Source of the DNA: Candidatus Flavonifractor merdavium
GTDB taxonomy: Bacteria > Bacillota > Clostridia > Oscillospirales > Oscillospiraceae
Direction of reading: 5' to 3'
DNA: 43,011 nt
Assembly: GCA_019119335.1 (NCBI GenBank)
Contig: DWXF01000053.1
Span: forward strand, 1 to 43,011
A program made the translations under genes and the position numbers. The notes beneath the pieces are model-generated. The model worked only from the letters and a program-made list of their open reading frames with translations. It searched no databases and was not told where the DNA came from. Below are positions 39,088 through 43,011 of this stretch, piece after piece (the stretch's first letter is position 1; every line of letters begins with the position of its first letter).

Positions 39088-40311
39088 ATGAATGAGATGC
39101 TGGAAAAGGCCCGAGCCATTGAGGCGCAGATCATCGCCGACCGGCGCTGTCTGCATCAGATCCCCGAGGTGGGAGTGTATACCCCCAAAACGGCGGAATA
39201 TGTGAAAAAGCGGCTGACCGAGATGGGCATACCCAATCATGGCTGCGGCGTCCACACCAAGGAGGAACGGGAGAAGATGGTGTTTGCCGGTTATCCCGAC
39301 GCACCTGAATCCACCGGTGTGGTGGGGCTCATCGGAAAAGGCGACCCCTGTATCCTGCTGCGGGCCGATATGGACGGCCTCCCCATGGAGGAGACCACCG
39401 GCCTGGACTTTGCCTCCAAGGGAAACACCGCTCACATGTGCGGCCACGATGCACATGCCGCCATGCTGCTGGGCGCGGCTCAGATCCTGAAAGACATGGA
39501 GGATGAGCTGCCCGGCACTGTGAAGCTGATGTTCCAGCCCGGTGAGGAGATGGGCTATGGCTCCCGCACCATGGTGGATGACGGCCTGCTGGAAAACCCC
39601 AAGGTGGATGCCGCCATGGCCCTCCATGTGGGCTCCCAGGTGGAGGTGGGCAAGCTGAACTATTCTCCCGGTGTAGCCTCCGGCGCCATGGCCACCTTCA
39701 TCGTCAGCATTCAGGGCAAGGGCGGACACTCTTCCGAGCCGCAGAAGACCATCGACCCGGTAAATATCGCCACTCAGGTGTGCTCCGCCCTGAACATGCT
39801 TATTCCCCGGGAGGTGGACCCCGAGGCCTTTGCCACCATGACGGTGGGCGCCCTTAACGGCGGACGGGCCTCCAATATCATCCCCGATACCGCGGAGATC
39901 ATGGTGTCCTTCCGAACCCTCAGCCCGGAAGCCTATGACCATCTGATCGAGCGTATCCCCGAAATTCTGGAGCATTATATCAAGGCCTGGCGGGGCACCT
40001 ACGACGTGCGGGTACTCAAGACCCCCAGCACCGTGTGCGACCCGGACTTCTCCGCGGAGATCGTCCCCTTCGCCGCCGAAATTCTGGGGGAAGAGAACGT
40101 GAAGCCTGTGCCACCCATGAAGGGCGCCGAGGACTTCGGCCATGTGACCCGCCATGTGCCCGGCTTCTATGCCTTTATGGGCGCGGGATCCCCCGACGGC
40201 TATCCCCTGCACAATCCCAACATGGTGCTGGACGAGAGCGCCTTTGCCATCGGCACGGCCATTCTGGCCAACAGCGCGGTAAAGTGGCTCAAGAGCAAGG
40301 CGGACAAGTAA
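39088..40311 (+). CDS. M20 family metallopeptidase / N-acyl amino acid amidohydrolase
   Basis: A 407-residue enzyme of the M20D group (hippurate hydrolase, IAA-amino acid hydrolase, AbgB-like). Metal and catalytic blocks are ILLRADMDGLPMEETTGL, MCGHDAHAAMLLGAA (with the Cys ligand typical of M20D), PGEEMGYGSRTMVDDGLL and KGAEDFGHV. An inserted dimerisation domain lies at about residues 190-310. It would release a free amino acid from an N-acyl or dipeptide-like substrate. ATG 39088 follows GAAAGGAGAG. It lies between the amidohydrolase and the carrier in the sigma-54 operon. Confidence 0.94.
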   Translation: MNEMLEKARAIEAQIIADRRCLHQIPEVGVYTPKTAEYVKKRLTEMGIPNHGCGVHTKEEREKMVFAGYPDAPESTGVVGLIGKGDPCILLRADMDGLPMEETTGLDFASKGNTAHMCGHDAHAAMLLGAAQILKDMEDELPGTVKLMFQPGEEMGYGSRTMVDDGLLENPKVDAAMALHVGSQVEVGKLNYSPGVASGAMATFIVSIQGKGGHSSEPQKTIDPVNIATQVCSALNMLIPREVDPEAFATMTVGALNGGRASNIIPDTAEIMVSFRTLSPEAYDHLIERIPEILEHYIKAWRGTYDVRVLKTPSTVCDPDFSAEIVPFAAEILGEENVKPVPPMKGAEDFGHVTRHVPGFYAFMGAGSPDGYPLHNPNMVLDESAFAIGTAILANSAVKWLKSKADK

Positions 40312-40347
40312 ACACTCCAAGCTGGTAATATAGAGGAGGACCTGAGA

Positions 40348-41733
40348 ATGGGAAAAACACTGCAAAAGAAAAAGGGTTTCAGTTTGCCCCACGTGTACGC
40401 AGTCATTTTGATCCTGATGCTGTTGGTAGCCATCATGACCTATGTGGTGCCTGCCGGCAGCTACGTCCGCGTGGACGGCGCGGTGGACCCTGACAGCTTC
40501 ACCTATGCCGAGCAAACCCCTGTTGGCTTTCTGAGCTTCTTCACCGCCATCCATCAGGGCGTAGTTGAGAGTTCCAGCATCATCGGCGCTGTGCTGCTCA
40601 TCAGCGGCTGCATCCAGATCATCCAGTACACCGGCGCGTTTTCTGCCGGAATCCAGACCCTGATCCGCAAAGCCAATGGCAAGGGCCTGGCCATGGTGAT
40701 CCTGTTCTTCACCCTGTTCACCGGCCTGGGGGTCATCGGCTACCTGGACGCCCTTTATCCCTTCTATCCCATTATTATTTCTCTGTTCATCACATTGGGC
40801 TATGACAAAATGGTGGGTACCGCCATTATCCTGCTGTCCACCGCCGTCGGTTTTACCTGCGGCATGGTCAACCCTTACACCACCGGCGTGGCACAGACTC
40901 TAGTGGGTCTGCCTATGTATTCCGGCATCGGTTTCCGCGCCGTGGGCCTGGTGATCTTCTATGTGATCGCCCTGTTCTTCCTGACCCGCTACTGCATTAA
41001 GATTAAGAAAGACCCCAAGAACAGCGTTATGGGCGAGAACTACCTTCAGGAGCAGACCGCACCCATGGAGTTCGAGGAGGGCTTGCAGTTCACCGCTGGC
41101 CGAATCATCATCATCCTGGCCTTCCTGGTTACCATCGTCATCTCCGTAGTGGGCTCGCTGATGTGGAAGTGGGGCCTGCCTGAGATCACCGCCATTTACT
41201 TCCCCGTGACCATTCTGGCAATTATCATCTCCCGCACCAATGTCTCCAAGGCCTGCGTCGAGTTTGGCAAGGGCATGGCCGGTGTGGTGGCTCCCACCAT
41301 GGTTATCGGCCTGAGCCGCGCCGTGTCCGTGATCCTCACCGAGGGCAATATTACCGACACCATCATCCACGCCATGGCCGACGTGCTGGACGGCAAGAGT
41401 CCGGTTATTACCCTGCTGGTAGTTTATGTATTCGTTACCGCCTTCAACTTCTTCGTGGGTTCCGGCTCCGGCAAGGCTGTGGTTCTGATGCCCATTCTCC
41501 AGCCCATGGGCCAGGTTCTGGGCATCAATCAGCAGGTTATGGTGCTGGCTTACCAGTACGGTGACGGCTTTACCAACACCTTCTGGCCCACCTCCGCTCT
41601 GCTGGCCCTGTCCCTGTGCGACATGGACTATGGCCACTGGTTCAAGTTTGCCTGGAAGATCTATGTCTGCCTGATCGCGGCCGGCTTCGCCCTTGTTGTC
41701 GTCGCCAATCAGATTGGCTACGGACCCTTCTAA
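40348..41733 (+). CDS. YfcC family transporter (C4-dicarboxylate/arginine-ornithine carrier-like)
   Basis: A 461-residue inner-membrane carrier with about 12 helices. The N-terminal block FSLPHVYAVILILMLLVAIM, then TYVVPAGSYVR, and the central VGFTCGMVNPYTTGVAQ are diagnostic of the YfcC/DcuC-type superfamily; FNFFVGSGSGKAVVLMPIL and QYGDGFTNTFWPTS lie in the second half. Relatives move dicarboxylates, amino acids or peptides. In this operon it probably imports the substrate of the two hydrolases. ATG follows AGAGGAGGACC. No terminator is visible before the IS256 element, which begins 8 bases after the stop codon. Confidence 0.92.
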   Translation: MGKTLQKKKGFSLPHVYAVILILMLLVAIMTYVVPAGSYVRVDGAVDPDSFTYAEQTPVGFLSFFTAIHQGVVESSSIIGAVLLISGCIQIIQYTGAFSAGIQTLIRKANGKGLAMVILFFTLFTGLGVIGYLDALYPFYPIIISLFITLGYDKMVGTAIILLSTAVGFTCGMVNPYTTGVAQTLVGLPMYSGIGFRAVGLVIFYVIALFFLTRYCIKIKKDPKNSVMGENYLQEQTAPMEFEEGLQFTAGRIIIILAFLVTIVISVVGSLMWKWGLPEITAIYFPVTILAIIISRTNVSKACVEFGKGMAGVVAPTMVIGLSRAVSVILTEGNITDTIIHAMADVLDGKSPVITLLVVYVFVTAFNFFVGSGSGKAVVLMPILQPMGQVLGINQQVMVLAYQYGDGFTNTFWPTSALLALSLCDMDYGHWFKFAWKIYVCLIAAGFALVVVANQIGYGPF

Positions 41734-41740
41734 GCCGGTA

Positions 41741-43011
41741 GTGTCAACAGTTTTGCGCAAATTGGTTTGCAGACTCTTGGATGAATGAAGTCAGCCGGCA
41801 ATGGAGGCGTCTTCAACGGCAGCCTCCAGGTGCTTCATATTCATGTACTTCTTGTTGCCCCACTGGGTGCCAGCCACATGGCGAAGTCGGGCACAAACCA
41901 GCATGAGGGCGGAGTTGCCGTCTGGGAAGCTGCCCACCACACGAGTGCGGCGGCGGATCTCCCGGTTCAGTCTCTCAATGACATTATTGGTGCGGATGCG
42001 AGTCCAGTGTTCGCTGGGAAAATCGCAGTAGGTCAGCGTTTCCTCAATACCATCCTCCACCTTTTTAGCAGCCTCCTTCAGCTTCATAGAACGTAGTTCC
42101 TCCACCACGGCTTTGGCCTTCTCCCGGGCAGCTTTCTTGCTCTCCTGGGCATGGATCGCCTTGAGCATCTTGGCCACCAGCTTCACCTTGGAGCGAGGCG
42201 TGACAGAGAACACGTTGCGGTAAAAATGGACAGTGCAACGCTGGTACTTGGCTTTGGGGAACACTTCTCCCACAGCCTCCAGCATACCCAAGCACTTGTC
42301 TCCAACCACCAGCTTGACCCCGTCCAAGCCACGGCTACGCAGCCACTGGAAGAAGCTGACCCAGCTGGCCTTGTCCTCTTTCATGCCCTCAGCGGCACCC
42401 AGGACCTCACGGTATCCATCCTCATTGACCGCAATCGCCACCAGAATGGCTACATTTTCAAACTCTCCGCCCCAGTTGCGGCGCAGATAGATCCCATCCA
42501 CATAGACATACGGATACCGCCCACCTTGCAAAGGACGGTTACGCCAATCTTCAATGTGGACATACGCCTTCTTGTTCAGCTCACTGATGGTGGAGGGAGA
42601 CACCTTGCTACCCCACAGAGCCTCGGTAATATCCTCTACACGCCGAACGGATACGCCTGCCTACATCTCAATGAGAGCCTCTTCTACACTGCTTTCCCGG
42701 CGGCGATACCGCTCGATGATGGCAGTTTCAAAAGAGATACCCTTGAGCTTAGGCACCTTCAAGGTAACATCCCCGGAAGTGGTGGTGAGGTTTCGGCTAT
42801 AGTGGCCGCTGCGGTAGCCCTGCCGCTGCTCATTACGCTCGTACCGAGCAGCCTGAGTCAACTTCTCCGCCTCGGCCTCCAGCAACTCGTTGAGGGTTTC
42901 CTCTACACTGCCTCGCACCAACTCCTTGAGCTGCCCCTTGATAACTTCCTCGTTTAGCTGTACAATCTTCTCGGACATGGTTTGCTGTCTCCTTTCAGAA
43001 TGGTGTGTCGC
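41741..43011 (-). mobile_element. IS256 family insertion sequence, cut by the window end
   Basis: The left end is placed at GTGTCAACAGTTTTGCGCAA (41741 onward), directly after the carrier gene. The transposase reads leftward from 42978. The other end lies past 43011, so the inverted repeat and target duplication cannot be confirmed. Confidence 0.8.
41791..42978 (-). pseudogene. IS256 family transposase interrupted by an in-frame TAG
   Basis: One frame of 396 codons runs from ATG 42978 to the stop at 41791 with a TAG at 42663-42661 (residue 106). Before it is the N-terminal domain (RNEQRQGYRSGHYSRNL, then VPKLKGISFETAI). After it is a complete DDE domain: VYVDGIYLRRNWGG with the first Asp near residue 161, LVVGDKCLGML with the second Asp, and the Glu in TNNVIERLNREIRRR. 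Around the stop the usual M-Y-L-A-G-V-S reads M-stop-A-G-V-S, so loss of three bases (ATGTAcctGGCA to ATGTAGGCA) would explain it. Probably inactive unless the amber codon is suppressed. Confidence 0.88.

Overview
The window looks like chromosome of a GC-rich, spore-forming, Gram-positive gut anaerobe of the Clostridia, most like Oscillospiraceae (Flavonifractor, Lawsonibacter, Pseudoflavonifractor and relatives). The evidence is a forespore sigma factor (sigG), an FtsK/SpoIIIE translocase, a YlmC/YmxH sporulation protein, HPr kinase, a DUF4364 protein, strong AGGAGG-type ribosome binding sites with frequent TTG and GTG starts, and many sigma-A promoters of the TTGNNN-16/18-TATNAT type. The genus is an inference.

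Layout. 1-211: an AT-rich edge that cuts off a conserved small gene, probably a mobile-element junction. 447-3527: a PH-domain protein, two small conserved proteins, and three membrane proteins with overlapping stops and starts (TVP38/TMEM64, YhhN-like, DUF1461). 3694-3780: a 28-residue microprotein with its own promoter and terminator. 3954-12777: MocR-type regulator, sigG, an ArgZ/ArgE C-terminal-like protein, ppx-ppk1 (polyphosphate breakdown and synthesis), a MATE exporter and a winged-helix regulator. 12880-18220: glmS followed closely by a peptide-type ABC importer (binding protein and two permeases, no ATPases). 18315-29208: ylmC/ymxH, AEC transporter, phosphoketolase, uppP, ftsK, DUF4364, DUF3048 lipoprotein, rpmB and hprK. 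29420-31146: rpsB-tsf.

31147-35821 is the accessory part. A glycerol dehydrogenase gene with foreign-looking codon use lies between two decayed copies of an insertion sequence. It is followed by a tight pair of genes: a WYL-domain regulator, then, one base later, a protein joining an RNA polymerase alpha-CTD-like helix-hairpin-helix region to a PD-(D/E)XK nuclease of the PDDEXK_4 type. This pair is the best candidate for an undescribed, possibly defensive, system.

35906-41733 is a self-contained sigma-54 regulon: an enhancer-binding activator, then a textbook -24/-12 promoter driving an Amidohydro_3 enzyme, an M20 amidohydrolase and a YfcC-type carrier. They probably take up and hydrolyse N-acylated amino acids or related amides. 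An IS256 element inserted 8 bp after the carrier gene closes the window; its transposase is broken by an in-frame amber codon.

No tRNA, rRNA or CRISPR array was seen.
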